Origin: Agromyces sp. H66
GTDB lineage: Bacteria; Actinomycetota; Actinomycetes; Actinomycetales; Microbacteriaceae
Assembly (NCBI RefSeq): GCF_004959775.1
Contig: NZ_SJZG01000005.1
Location: 186,001-250,000, forward strand
Direction of reading: 5' to 3'
Length of the DNA: 64,000 bases
Both the position numbers and the translations under genes were made by a program. The notes beneath the pieces were generated by a model, which saw only the letters and a program-made list of their open reading frames with translations, did no database searches and was not told the DNA's origin. Below are positions 46,289 to 54,222 of the stretch, in pieces (the first letter of the stretch is position 1; each line of letters begins with the position of its first letter).

Positions 46289-47482
46289 TCAGCTCACCTC
46301 GGGGATCGGCTGCTTCGGCAGGCGACGCACCTTCGCGCGGCGACGGCGCCGCTCGGGCACCATGGACCGCATCTCCTCGAGCTTGCCGAAGCACAGCATG
46401 CGGTCTTCGGCCTCGAGCACGACGCCCTTGCGCGGGTTCGGGATGACGTTCGTGCCGCGATGCAGCGTGAGCACCGTGATGTCGCGCTCCCAGAGCCCGG
46501 ACTCGCCGAGGGTCTTGCCGACGAGGTCGGCGGCGCCGTGCACGAGGAGCTCGGCGACGCCGTAGCCGGTCGAGACGGTGAGGCGCTGGCGCACGTCGAT
46601 CTCGGGGAACGCGACCTGACCCCCGATGTAGTCGATGATGGCGCCCGCGACGTCGAGGTTCGTCGCGGTCTCGATGCCCTGCAGGCCGGGCGACGAGTTC
46701 ACCTCCATCACGAGCGGGCCCTCGTTGCCCTCGAGCATGTCGACACCAGCGACCTTGAGGCCCATGATCTGCGCCGAGCGCACGGCCGCCTGCTCGTACT
46801 CGGGCGACAGCTCGACCGGCTCGACGGTGCCGCCGCGATGCACGTTCGAGCGGAACTCGTCGCCGCTCGCGACCCGCCGCATGGCCGCGACGACGCGGTC
46901 ACCGACGACGAGGGCACGGATGTCGCGGCCGCGGCTCTCGGCGATGAAGCGCTGGATGAGCACGTTCTGCTTCGTCGAGTGCAGCGTCTCGATGATGGCC
47001 TCGGCGACCTTCACCTCTGGCGCGAGGATGACGCCGATGCCCTGCGTTCCCTCGAGGAGCTTGATCACGACCGGCGCGCCGCCGACGAGCTGGATGGCAG
47101 GACGCACGTCGGCGCGATTGCGGACGAACGCCGTGGCGGGCATGCCGATGTTGTGCCGCGAGAGGATCTGGTTGGCCCGCAGCTTGTCGCGCGCGTTCGT
47201 GATGCCGTTCGCCGTGTTCGGCGTGTACACGTCCATCTGCTCGAACTGCCGCACCACCGCCGTGCCGAAGTACGTGATCGAGTTGCCGATGCGGGGCAGG
47301 ATCGCGTCGTAGTCGGAGAGCGGGCGACCCCGGTACTGCAGGTCGGGTTCGGGGCCGACGAGGTCGATGGCGAAGCGCAGGGTGTTCAGCACCCTGACGT
47401 CGTGACCGCGCTGTTCCGCGGCCGCGCGGAGCCGTTGCGTGGAGTACGCGTGCGGCGCGCGCGAGAGGATCGCCAGTTTCAT
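46289..47482 (-). CDS. rimK: RimK-type ATP-grasp ligase with C-terminal RCK_C/TrkA-C-like domain
   Basis: This 397-residue protein has an N-terminal RimK pre-ATP-grasp domain (MKLAILSRAPHAYSTQRL), then ATP-grasp (VVIKLLEGTQGIGVIL; VMEVNSSPGLQGIE with metal ligands). About 110 residues extend past the usual RimK end; they contain VAELLVHGAADLVGKTLGES and LTLHRGTNVIPNPRKG, resembling a TrkA-C/RCK_C nucleotide-sensing domain. RimK adds Glu to ribosomal protein S6 or other termini. A divergent retropepsin-like gene starts 26 bases away. Confidence 0.9.
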   Translation of the reverse strand: MKLAILSRAPHAYSTQRLRAAAEQRGHDVRVLNTLRFAIDLVGPEPDLQYRGRPLSDYDAILPRIGNSITYFGTAVVRQFEQMDVYTPNTANGITNARDKLRANQILSRHNIGMPATAFVRNRADVRPAIQLVGGAPVVIKLLEGTQGIGVILAPEVKVAEAIIETLHSTKQNVLIQRFIAESRGRDIRALVVGDRVVAAMRRVASGDEFRSNVHRGGTVEPVELSPEYEQAAVRSAQIMGLKVAGVDMLEGNEGPLVMEVNSSPGLQGIETATNLDVAGAIIDYIGGQVAFPEIDVRQRLTVSTGYGVAELLVHGAADLVGKTLGESGLWERDITVLTLHRGTNVIPNPRKGVVLEAEDRMLCFGKLEEMRSMVPERRRRRAKVRRLPKQPIPEVS

Positions 47483-47508
47483 CGTGTTGCCCCTGCGAAG
47501 ATGGTCGG

Positions 47509-47985
47509 GTGGTAGAGCCTTCCCATTCAAACACCATCGTCGGATGGCGCGAGTGGGTCGGCCTGCCCGGAGTGGGTGTGCCGTGGATCAAGGCGAAGAT
47601 CGACACGGGGGCGCGCACGTCATCGCTGCACGCGTTCGACATCGTCGAGTTCCGGCGACGACGCAGGCACTTCGTGCGATTCGGCATCCACCCCTGGCAG
47701 GACACCGACGAGGACCTCGCCGTGGTCGAGTTCCCCGTCCACGACCGACGCATCGTGCGGAGTTCGTCGGGGCACACCGAGGAGCGGATCGTGGTGCTCC
47801 TCGACGTGGTGCTCCGCGGCCGTTCCGTGAAGGCCGAGGTCACGCTCACGAACCGCGACGAGATGGGGTTCCGCATGCTCATCGGCCGAGAGGTGCTGCG
47901 CCAGGGATTCGTCGTCGACGCGGCGCGATCGTTCACGGGCGGGCGCGCGCCACGGGGCATCCGCCGCCGCAACCGCGGTCGCTGA
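47509..47985 (+). CDS. RimK-associated retropepsin-like/ATP-dependent zinc protease family protein
   Basis: This 158-residue protein contains NTIVGWREWVGLPGVG, then KAKIDTGARTSSLHAFDI with the DTGA active-site motif of retropepsin-like proteases. It also has MLIGREVLRQGFVVDAARSF. The family (PF05618, often labelled zinc protease) is typically encoded beside rimK and may trim the glutamate tails RimK makes. GTG 47509 is the start; divergent spacing from rimK is 26 bases. Confidence 0.9.
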   Translation: MVEPSHSNTIVGWREWVGLPGVGVPWIKAKIDTGARTSSLHAFDIVEFRRRRRHFVRFGIHPWQDTDEDLAVVEFPVHDRRIVRSSSGHTEERIVVLLDVVLRGRSVKAEVTLTNRDEMGFRMLIGREVLRQGFVVDAARSFTGGRAPRGIRRRNRGR

Positions 47986-48024
47986 GCGCCCCGAGAGGCT
48001 GACTCCGCCGCCCAATATCGGGCC

Positions 48025-48068
48025 GAGCGTGCAGTTGCCGCCCTCCCGAGGGCGAGGAATGCACTCTC
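48025..48068. repeat. 44-base palindromic element, copy 1
   Basis: It begins GAGCGTGCAGTTGCCG, ends GCGAGGAATGCACTCTC and folds into a long hairpin with a variable six-base tip. 39 of 44 bases match copy 2 at 48109. Four of the five differences fall in the tip and one in the outer stem. Confidence 0.85.
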
Positions 48069-48108
48069 GGGCGACGCTCACCTGGTCACGCGGCCCGATA
48101 CCCCGGTC

Positions 48109-48152
48109 GAGAGTGCAGTTGCCGCCCCTCGCAGGGCGAGGAATGCACTCTC
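48109..48152. repeat. 44-base palindromic element, copy 2
   Basis: It runs from GAGAGTGCAGTTGCCG to GCGAGGAATGCACTCTC. The outer nine bases (GAGAGTGCA/TGCACTCTC) pair perfectly, then an inner CGCCC/GGGCG stem. It lies in the gap between two convergent genes (retropepsin and PfkB), 84 bases after copy 1. Confidence 0.85.
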
Positions 48153-48175
48153 ACGCGGGGCCACGGGTTTGAACG

Positions 48176-49117
48176 TCAGGCGGCCAGCTCCGCCTCCAGC
48201 CGCGCGACATCCTCGGGCAGGCACAACCCCGTAGCCTCCCGCATGGCCGTCGCCGAACCCGCGGCGACCGCGGTGCGGAAGGCCTCGGTCACGGTTCGCC
48301 CCTCGGCGAGGCGCATGATCAGCCCCGCGAGGAACGCGTCGCCCGCGCCCACGGTGCTCCGCACCTCGACGCGCGGGGTCGGCAGTCGCAGCACGCCCTC
48401 GGCCGTGGCGAGCACGGCGCCGGCCCCGCCGAGCGAGAGCGCCACGATCTCGGCACGTCCGCTCGCGACGATCGACCGCGCGGCCTCGACCTGTTCGGCC
48501 TCGTCGAGCGTGTCGCCGGCGCCCACGAGCTCGGCCAGTTCACGCAGGCTCGGCTTGATGAGGAAGACCCCCTCGGCGAGCGCCGCCTCGAGTGCCGGGC
48601 CCGAGGCGTCGACCACGATGCGCACGTCGTGCTCGCCGCAGATCCGGGCGAGCAGCGCGTAGAAGTCGTCGGGCACTCCGGGCGGCAGGCTGCCGCTCGC
48701 GACGAGGTAGCCGCCGACCGGTAGTTGGTCGCCGACCACCGAGAGGCAGGCCCGCCACTCGGGCTCGCGGAGCGTCGGGCCCTGCAGCACGAAGCGGAAC
48801 TGGTCACCCGTCGAGAGTTCGTCGACCGTGAAGCTCTCGCGCGTGTTCCCCGCGACGCCGAGGATGCGCGCGACCACGCCCTCCTGTTCGAGGAATCCGC
48901 GATACGCCTGCCCGGTGGGGCCGCCGAGGGGGCAGATCGCGATCGAGCTGCCGCCCAGGTTGCGGATCGCGCGCGACACGTTCACGCCGCCCCCGCCCGG
49001 GTCGAACCGGGTGGGCCCGCAGCGGAGCTTGTGCTCGGGCACGACCTCCTCGGTCGAGCTCGAGACGTCGAGTGCGGGATTCATCGTCAGCGTGACGATC
49101 GGGGCATGCACGACCAC
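48176..49117 (-). CDS. PfkB family 1-phosphofructokinase-like sugar kinase
   Basis: This 313-residue ribokinase-fold enzyme begins with VTLTMNPALDVSS. It has the DPGGGGVNVSRAI sugar-binding loop, ALSLGGAGAVL and the catalytic TVGAGDAFLAG (Asp base). The pattern is that of 6-phosphofructokinase II/1-phosphofructokinase/tagatose-6-phosphate kinase. No PTS gene is adjacent. The start is GTG 49117. Confidence 0.9.
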   Translation of the reverse strand: MVVHAPIVTLTMNPALDVSSSTEEVVPEHKLRCGPTRFDPGGGGVNVSRAIRNLGGSSIAICPLGGPTGQAYRGFLEQEGVVARILGVAGNTRESFTVDELSTGDQFRFVLQGPTLREPEWRACLSVVGDQLPVGGYLVASGSLPPGVPDDFYALLARICGEHDVRIVVDASGPALEAALAEGVFLIKPSLRELAELVGAGDTLDEAEQVEAARSIVASGRAEIVALSLGGAGAVLATAEGVLRLPTPRVEVRSTVGAGDAFLAGLIMRLAEGRTVTEAFRTAVAAGSATAMREATGLCLPEDVARLEAELAA

Positions 49118-49153
49118 ACCCCGAGCATAGGACGGGGCGGATGTCGCGAGCGC

Positions 49154-49190
49154 GCGCAGCCCCGCAGGTCGACGACGTGCGGGGCTGCGC
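49154..49190 (-). terminator. Hairpin terminator after putA
   Basis: A 13-base-pair stem (49154-49166 with 49178-49190) with an 11-base loop begins 24 bases past the putA stop. Confidence 0.7.
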
Positions 49191-49213
49191 GTTCGCGCCT
49201 CAATCCACGGGCG

Positions 49214-52200
49214 TCAGATCACCGCGTCCGAGAGCATCGTCGGGTTGCCGAACCGGTGGTTCGTGATCGAGATCGCCTGCTCGTGCAGGAACGGCAGCAG
49301 TTCCACGCGACCCGACGGCGTCACGGGATGCGACCACACCGCGACATCCGGAGAGCCGCCCAGGGCGGAGGCCAACGCGCTCGCCCCGCCGCCGACGAGC
49401 CGCACGCGCGGCGTCGTGATCCCGCCGTTCGCGGCGCGCCCGAGCCATGCGGCATCCCCCTCGCGGATGACGCGCACCTCGCGCGCCGCGAGGACGCCGC
49501 GCACGCCCTTCGGCAGCTCGACGGCGGTCGACACGTCCAATGGCGACTTCGCGAGCAGGCCCGCTGCGATGACGCGGAGCCCCTCGGCGAGCGTCGAGGC
49601 CTCGCCGATGCGGACGGTGACGGGCACCGGTCGGTACCGGAAGAGATTGCGTTCGACACCGAGGCCCGAGACATCCTTCACCGCGCCGTACTCCTCGGCC
49701 CACATCAACTCGTCCGAGAGCGCCGAACGCCGCAGCACCTCGAAGCTCTCGTAGTCGAGCGACGGCTGCGACGCCTCGATGAACTCGCTGACCCGGTGCT
49801 CGAGCCCGCGCAGGTGCAGTGTGCCCGAGGTCGACGGGTCGTGCCGCGGCAGCCACTCGCCGAGGCCGAGGAGGTAGTTCGGCCCGCCGGCCTTCGCCCC
49901 GGCACCGACGGCCGAGCGCTTCCAGCCGCCGAACGGCTGGCGCTGCACGATGGCGCCCGTGATGCCCCGGTTGACGTAGAGGTTGCCGGCCTCGACCTGG
50001 TCGAGCCAGGTCGCCACCTCGTCGGGGTCGAGCGAGTGCAGGCCCGCGGTGAGCCCGTAGTCGACGGCGTTCTGCATGCGGATCGCCTCGTCGAGGTCGC
50101 GGGCGTGCATGACGCCGAGCACCGGGCCGAAGAACTCGGTGAGGTGGAAGTACGAGCCCGCGGCCACGCCCGTGCGGATGCCGGGCGACCAGAGCCGGCC
50201 CGCGGCGTCGAGCCGTCTCGGCTCGACCAGCCACTCCTCGCCGATGCCGAGCTGCGTGAGCGCGTGGAGGAGCTTGCCGTTCGCGGGCTCGATGATGGGG
50301 CCCATCTGGCTCTGCGGGTGCTCGGGCCGGCCGACGCGCAGCGACCTGGCGGCGTCGACGAGCTGGCGACGGAACCGCTCCGAGCGTGCCACCGATCCGA
50401 CCAGGATCACGAGCGACGCGGCCGAGCACTTCTGGCCGGCGTGGCCGAAGGCGCTCTTCACGACGTCGGATGCCGCGAGGTCGAGGTCGGCCGACGGCGT
50501 CACGATGATCGCGTTCTTGCCGCTGGTCTCGGCGAGCAGGGGCAGGTCGTTGCGGAACGAGCGGAACAGCTGCGCCGTCTCGTACGCACCCGTGAGGATG
50601 ACCCGGTCGACGGCGGGGTGCGACACGAGCTGCCGGCCGAGCTCGCGCTCACCGAGGTCGACGAGGGCGAGGAGCTCGCGCGGCACACCCGCCTCCCACA
50701 GCGCCTCGACCATCACGGCGCCCGAGCGCTGCGCGAGCCTCGCGGGCTTGATGATGACGCCGGAGCCCGCGGCGAGCGCGGCCAGCACGCCGCCCGCGGG
50801 AATCGCGACGGGGAAGTTCCACGGCGGCGTGACGACGGTCAGGCGAGGCGGCACGAACACGGCGCCCTGCACGTGGTCGAGCTCGCGGGCGCGCTCGGCG
50901 TAGTAGTGCGCGAAGTCGATGGCCTCGCTCACCTCGGGGTCGGCCTCGGCGATGGTCTTGCCCGTCTCGGCGGCCATGACCTCGATGAGCCGGTCGCGGT
51001 TCGCGGCGAGCGCGAGGCCCGCGCGGTGCAGCACGGCGGCGCGTTCGGCGCCGCTCCGCTCGCCCCAGGCGCGCCCGCGCGCGGCGACCGTCTGGATGAT
51101 CGATTCGAGCATCGCCGCGTCGTCGACACGCGCCCCGGCGATGGTGTCGATGCCGAGCCGCGAGTCGGGCACGCGTTCGAGGATGCGGCGGCCCCACTCC
51201 CGGTTCGCGGCGAGCGCCGGGTCGGTGTCGGGTTCGTTGCGGAAGCCCGGCGTGGCGCCGGGGCCCGCCGGCACCGGGGAAGCGGATGCCGCGGCATCCG
51301 TCTCGCCGAAGAGCCCGGTGCCCTGGCTGCCGCGGGTGATCTCGAGCACGACGCTCGTGAGTGACGCGTCGTCGTCGAGTTCGGCGCCGGGTGCGGGCGC
51401 GTCGGGTGCGGCCATGGCGGCCGCGAACGACTCCTGGGTCCACTCCGTGCGGCGGTTCTGCGTGCGGTTCGGCGTCGGCACCGGGGCATCCGGCCCCTCT
51501 GCCTCGAGGGCCGCGACCGAGCGCTCGTAGCGCCGGCGCTCGCGCTCGAACAGGCGCTCGTCGCTGCCGAGCTCGAACACCGCCGACATGAAGTTGTCCT
51601 GGCTCGCGTTCTCCTCGAGGCGGCGGATCAGGTACGCGATCGCGACGTCGAACTCGCTCGGGTTGACGACGGGCGTGTACAGCAGCAGGTTGCCGACGTC
51701 GCGGCGCACCGCCTCGGCCTGCCCGGTCGCCATGCCGAGCAGCATCTCGAAGTCGACGCGCCAGTCGACGCCGCGCTCCTTGGCCAGGAGCCAGGCGTGG
51801 GCGATGTCGAACAGGTTGTGTCCGGCGACGCCGAGCTTCACCGCATCGGTGCGTTCGGGGGTCATCGACCAGTTCAGCACGCGCTTGTAGTTCGTGTCGG
51901 AGTCCTGCTTGGCGTCGTAGGTCGCGAGCGGCCACCCGTGGATCGCGGCGTCGACGCGCTCCATGGCGAGGTTCGCGCCCTTCACGACGCGCACCTTGAT
52001 GGGCGCGCCGCCGGCGCGGCGACGCTCGGTCGCCCATGCCGTGAGTTCCTGCATCGCGCCGAGTGCGTCGGGCAGGTAGGTCTGCAGCACGATGCCGGCC
52101 TCGAGGCCGCGCAGCCGCGGCTGGTCGAGGAGCGTGGTGAACACCGCGATCGTGAGGTCGAGGTCGCGGTACTCCTCCATGTCGAGGTTGATGAACTTCG

Positions 52201-52846
52201 GCGTGGGGCTCGCGGCCGCGAGCTCGTAGAGCGGGCTGAGCTTGGTGACCACCCGCTGCACGGCCTCGTCGAATGACCACATGGAGAGTTGGCTGACGAC
52301 GCTCGACACCTTGATCGACACGTAGTCGACGTCGTCGCGGGCGAGGAACTCGTAGGTGCCGCGCAGGCGCCGATCTGCTTCGTCCTCGCCGAGCACGGCC
52401 TCGCCCAGGAGGTTGAGGTTCAGGCGGTTGCCGGATTCGCGCAGCGTCGCGATCGCGGGGCCGAGCTTCTCGGGCGTCGCGTCGAGCACGAGGTGGCCGA
52501 CCATCGCCCGCAACACGCGCCGGGCGATCGGGATGACGACCCACGGGAGCAGCGGTGCGACGACACCGCCGACGCGGATGGCCGCCTTCAGGTACCAGGG
52601 CAGGAACCTCGGGGTGAGGCGCGCGACCTGCTCGAGGTTGCGTCCGGCGACGCCGAGGTCTTCGGGGCGCATGACGCCGTCGACGAACCCGACCGTGAAG
52701 GCGAGCCCGTTGGGGTCCTTCAGCACGCCCGCGAGTCGCTCGGCGGCCGGCTCGGCCGGATGGTCGGCGCTCTCGGCGAGCCAGCGGCGCACGAGGGCGA
52801 CGACGTGATCGGTGTTCGGTCGTGCGTCCGTTGCGGCGTTCGACAT
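49214..52846 (-). CDS. putA: Bifunctional proline dehydrogenase/L-glutamate-gamma-semialdehyde dehydrogenase
   Basis: This 1210-residue enzyme oxidises proline to glutamate. The N-terminal third is a TIM-barrel proline dehydrogenase (VDYVSIKVSSVVSQLSMW, KFINLDMEEYRDLDLT, IKVRVVKGANLAMER). A low-complexity linker (about residues 435-540) and the aldehyde dehydrogenase domain follow (TPPWNFPVAIPAGG, AETSGKNA with general base, GQKCSA catalytic Cys, FFGPVLGV). About 190 C-terminal residues extend beyond the dehydrogenase. No N-terminal DNA-binding domain is present, so it is not autoregulatory. The divergent LysR gene is the likely activator. Confidence 0.95.
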   Translation of the reverse strand: MSNAATDARPNTDHVVALVRRWLAESADHPAEPAAERLAGVLKDPNGLAFTVGFVDGVMRPEDLGVAGRNLEQVARLTPRFLPWYLKAAIRVGGVVAPLLPWVVIPIARRVLRAMVGHLVLDATPEKLGPAIATLRESGNRLNLNLLGEAVLGEDEADRRLRGTYEFLARDDVDYVSIKVSSVVSQLSMWSFDEAVQRVVTKLSPLYELAAASPTPKFINLDMEEYRDLDLTIAVFTTLLDQPRLRGLEAGIVLQTYLPDALGAMQELTAWATERRRAGGAPIKVRVVKGANLAMERVDAAIHGWPLATYDAKQDSDTNYKRVLNWSMTPERTDAVKLGVAGHNLFDIAHAWLLAKERGVDWRVDFEMLLGMATGQAEAVRRDVGNLLLYTPVVNPSEFDVAIAYLIRRLEENASQDNFMSAVFELGSDERLFERERRRYERSVAALEAEGPDAPVPTPNRTQNRRTEWTQESFAAAMAAPDAPAPGAELDDDASLTSVVLEITRGSQGTGLFGETDAAASASPVPAGPGATPGFRNEPDTDPALAANREWGRRILERVPDSRLGIDTIAGARVDDAAMLESIIQTVAARGRAWGERSGAERAAVLHRAGLALAANRDRLIEVMAAETGKTIAEADPEVSEAIDFAHYYAERARELDHVQGAVFVPPRLTVVTPPWNFPVAIPAGGVLAALAAGSGVIIKPARLAQRSGAVMVEALWEAGVPRELLALVDLGERELGRQLVSHPAVDRVILTGAYETAQLFRSFRNDLPLLAETSGKNAIIVTPSADLDLAASDVVKSAFGHAGQKCSAASLVILVGSVARSERFRRQLVDAARSLRVGRPEHPQSQMGPIIEPANGKLLHALTQLGIGEEWLVEPRRLDAAGRLWSPGIRTGVAAGSYFHLTEFFGPVLGVMHARDLDEAIRMQNAVDYGLTAGLHSLDPDEVATWLDQVEAGNLYVNRGITGAIVQRQPFGGWKRSAVGAGAKAGGPNYLLGLGEWLPRHDPSTSGTLHLRGLEHRVSEFIEASQPSLDYESFEVLRRSALSDELMWAEEYGAVKDVSGLGVERNLFRYRPVPVTVRIGEASTLAEGLRVIAAGLLAKSPLDVSTAVELPKGVRGVLAAREVRVIREGDAAWLGRAANGGITTPRVRLVGGGASALASALGGSPDVAVWSHPVTPSGRVELLPFLHEQAISITNHRFGNPTMLSDAVI

Positions 52847-53001
52847 GGTCACGAGGGTAGTCTCCGTTGATCCGGGCGCGCCGGGCGTTCGCGCCGCTCG
52901 ATTCCAGTGTGGGCCGCGACATCCGTTCGGTACAGCGAATGAATCCGACGCATACTGTTCATGAGAACCGAATGGTTGCGATCGGATGCCGGAGGCCTGC
53001 C

Positions 53002-54024
53002 ATGCTCGACGTGCGACGCCTGCGCCTCCTCGTCGAGTTGAGCCGGCGCGGCACGCTGGCCGCCGTCGCCGAGGCGCTCTCGTACAGCCCCTCCTCGGTG
53101 TCGCAGCAGCTCAGCCTGCTCGAACGCGAGGCCGGCGTGCCGCTCCTCGTGCAGGTGGGCCGCCGCGTGCAACTCACGCCGCAGGCCCTCGTGCTGGTCG
53201 AGCACGGAAAGGCGGTGCTCGACCGGCTCGAGGAGGCGGAGGCGGATGTCGCGCGCTCGCTCACCGCGGTCGGCGGCACGGTGCGCATCGCCGTGTTCCA
53301 GTCCGCGGCGCACGCCGTGGTGCCGCAGGCGCTCACGCTGCTGCGCGCGGAGCATCCGTCGCTCCGGGTCGAGGTCACCGAGCGCGAGCCCGAGCTCGCC
53401 CTCTTCGACGTCGCGGCGCGCGACTTCGACCTCGTGGTCGCCGAACAGTACCCGGGGCACACGCGCGCGCACCGCGAGGACCTCGACCGCGTGCACCTCG
53501 CCGCGGACACGATCCGGCTGGCGCTGCCGCCGGGGCCCGCCGCTGTTCCTGTTCCCGTTCCCGTTCCTTCCGGCGGATATACGATCCGCCACCCCGGTTC
53601 AGGTGGGGGTGCGGCCGGCGCGGCGGATCGTATATCCGCGAAACGTGACATGAGTCGGGCCGGGGAGAGCCCGCTCGCCGCGGCTTCCGACATGCCCTGG
53701 GTGCTCGAGCCGCAGGGCACGGCGTCGCGCGAGTGGGCCGAGCAGCTCTGCCGCGACGCGGGCTTCGAACCCGACGTGCGCTTCGAGACCGCCGACCTGA
53801 TGGCGCACATCCGTCTGATCCGCTCGGGCAACGCCGTGGGGCTCCTGCCCGACCTCGTGTGGGCGGGCGAAGCGCCGAGCGTGACGCTCGCGGACCTGCC
53901 GGGGCATCCCGAGCGCGAGGTCTTCACGTCGACCAGGCGCGCCGCGTCCGCGCGCCCCGCGGTCGCCGCCTGCCGCGACGCGCTCGCGCGGGCGGCCCGG
54001 CAGACAGCGACGCCCTCGTCCTGA
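53002..54024 (+). CDS. LysR family regulator with an in-frame insertion
   Basis: This 340-residue protein has an N-terminal helix-turn-helix (RLRLLVELSRRGTLAAVAEA, YSPSSVSQQLSLLEREAGVPLL) and a LysR effector domain (GTVRIAVFQSAAHAVVPQAL; FEPDVRFETADLMAHIRLI). About 42 residues between LALPPGPA and ASDMPWVLEPQG, including VPVPVPVPSGGYTIRH, appear inserted and are encoded around an 18-base inverted repeat. ATG 53002 has GGAGG upstream. Divergent from putA, so proline catabolism is the probable target. The insertion may impair ligand sensing. Confidence 0.85.
   Translation: MLDVRRLRLLVELSRRGTLAAVAEALSYSPSSVSQQLSLLEREAGVPLLVQVGRRVQLTPQALVLVEHGKAVLDRLEEAEADVARSLTAVGGTVRIAVFQSAAHAVVPQALTLLRAEHPSLRVEVTEREPELALFDVAARDFDLVVAEQYPGHTRAHREDLDRVHLAADTIRLALPPGPAAVPVPVPVPSGGYTIRHPGSGGGAAGAADRISAKRDMSRAGESPLAAASDMPWVLEPQGTASREWAEQLCRDAGFEPDVRFETADLMAHIRLIRSGNAVGLLPDLVWAGEAPSVTLADLPGHPEREVFTSTRRAASARPAVAACRDALARAARQTATPSS
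53573..53639. repeat. 18-base inverted repeat inside the LysR gene
   Basis: GCGGATATACGATCCGCC (53573-53590) and its exact complement GGCGGATCGTATATCCGC (53622-53639) flank 31 bases. It lies in the extra 42-residue segment of the LysR product, preceded by a short CCCGTT/CCTGTT repetition (about 53546-53568). It could be a small mobile hairpin element. Confidence 0.85.
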
Positions 54025-54117
54025 CGAGCCGGTCCTGGGGCCGGTGAACGGCCTGCGCGCACGCGCGCGGACGCCTTCGGCGAGCCGCCGGCGCATGCAG
54101 CCGCTGACCTCACGCGA

Positions 54118-54176
54118 TTCCAAATTTGGAACACTTGTTGAACCTGTTGAACAGGACCGGACTTTCCGGCTAGCCT
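54118..54176 (+). promoter_or_regulatory. Promoter and palindromic site upstream of the GH5 gene
   Basis: A perfect 14-base palindrome TTCCAAATTTGGAA (54118-54131) is followed by two TGTTGAAC direct repeats (54136-54143 and 54145-54152). The second supplies a -35 TTGAAC (54147-54152), 18 bases before TAGCCT (54171-54176) as -10. The start codon is 46 bases beyond. The palindrome is probably a regulator site. Confidence 0.65.
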
Positions 54177-54222
54177 GACGGCAACCCCGCCCGGCACCAC
54201 CGATCGCAACGGAGAGATCAAC

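Noticed and set aside
48025..48152. CRISPR-like repeat pair
   Set aside because: Only two units, palindromic, no spacer series and no cas genes.
50649..52922. 757-codon minus-strand open frame in putA
   Set aside because: Same strand but different frame from putA, which has clear enzymatic motifs; the extra frame is an artefact of high GC.
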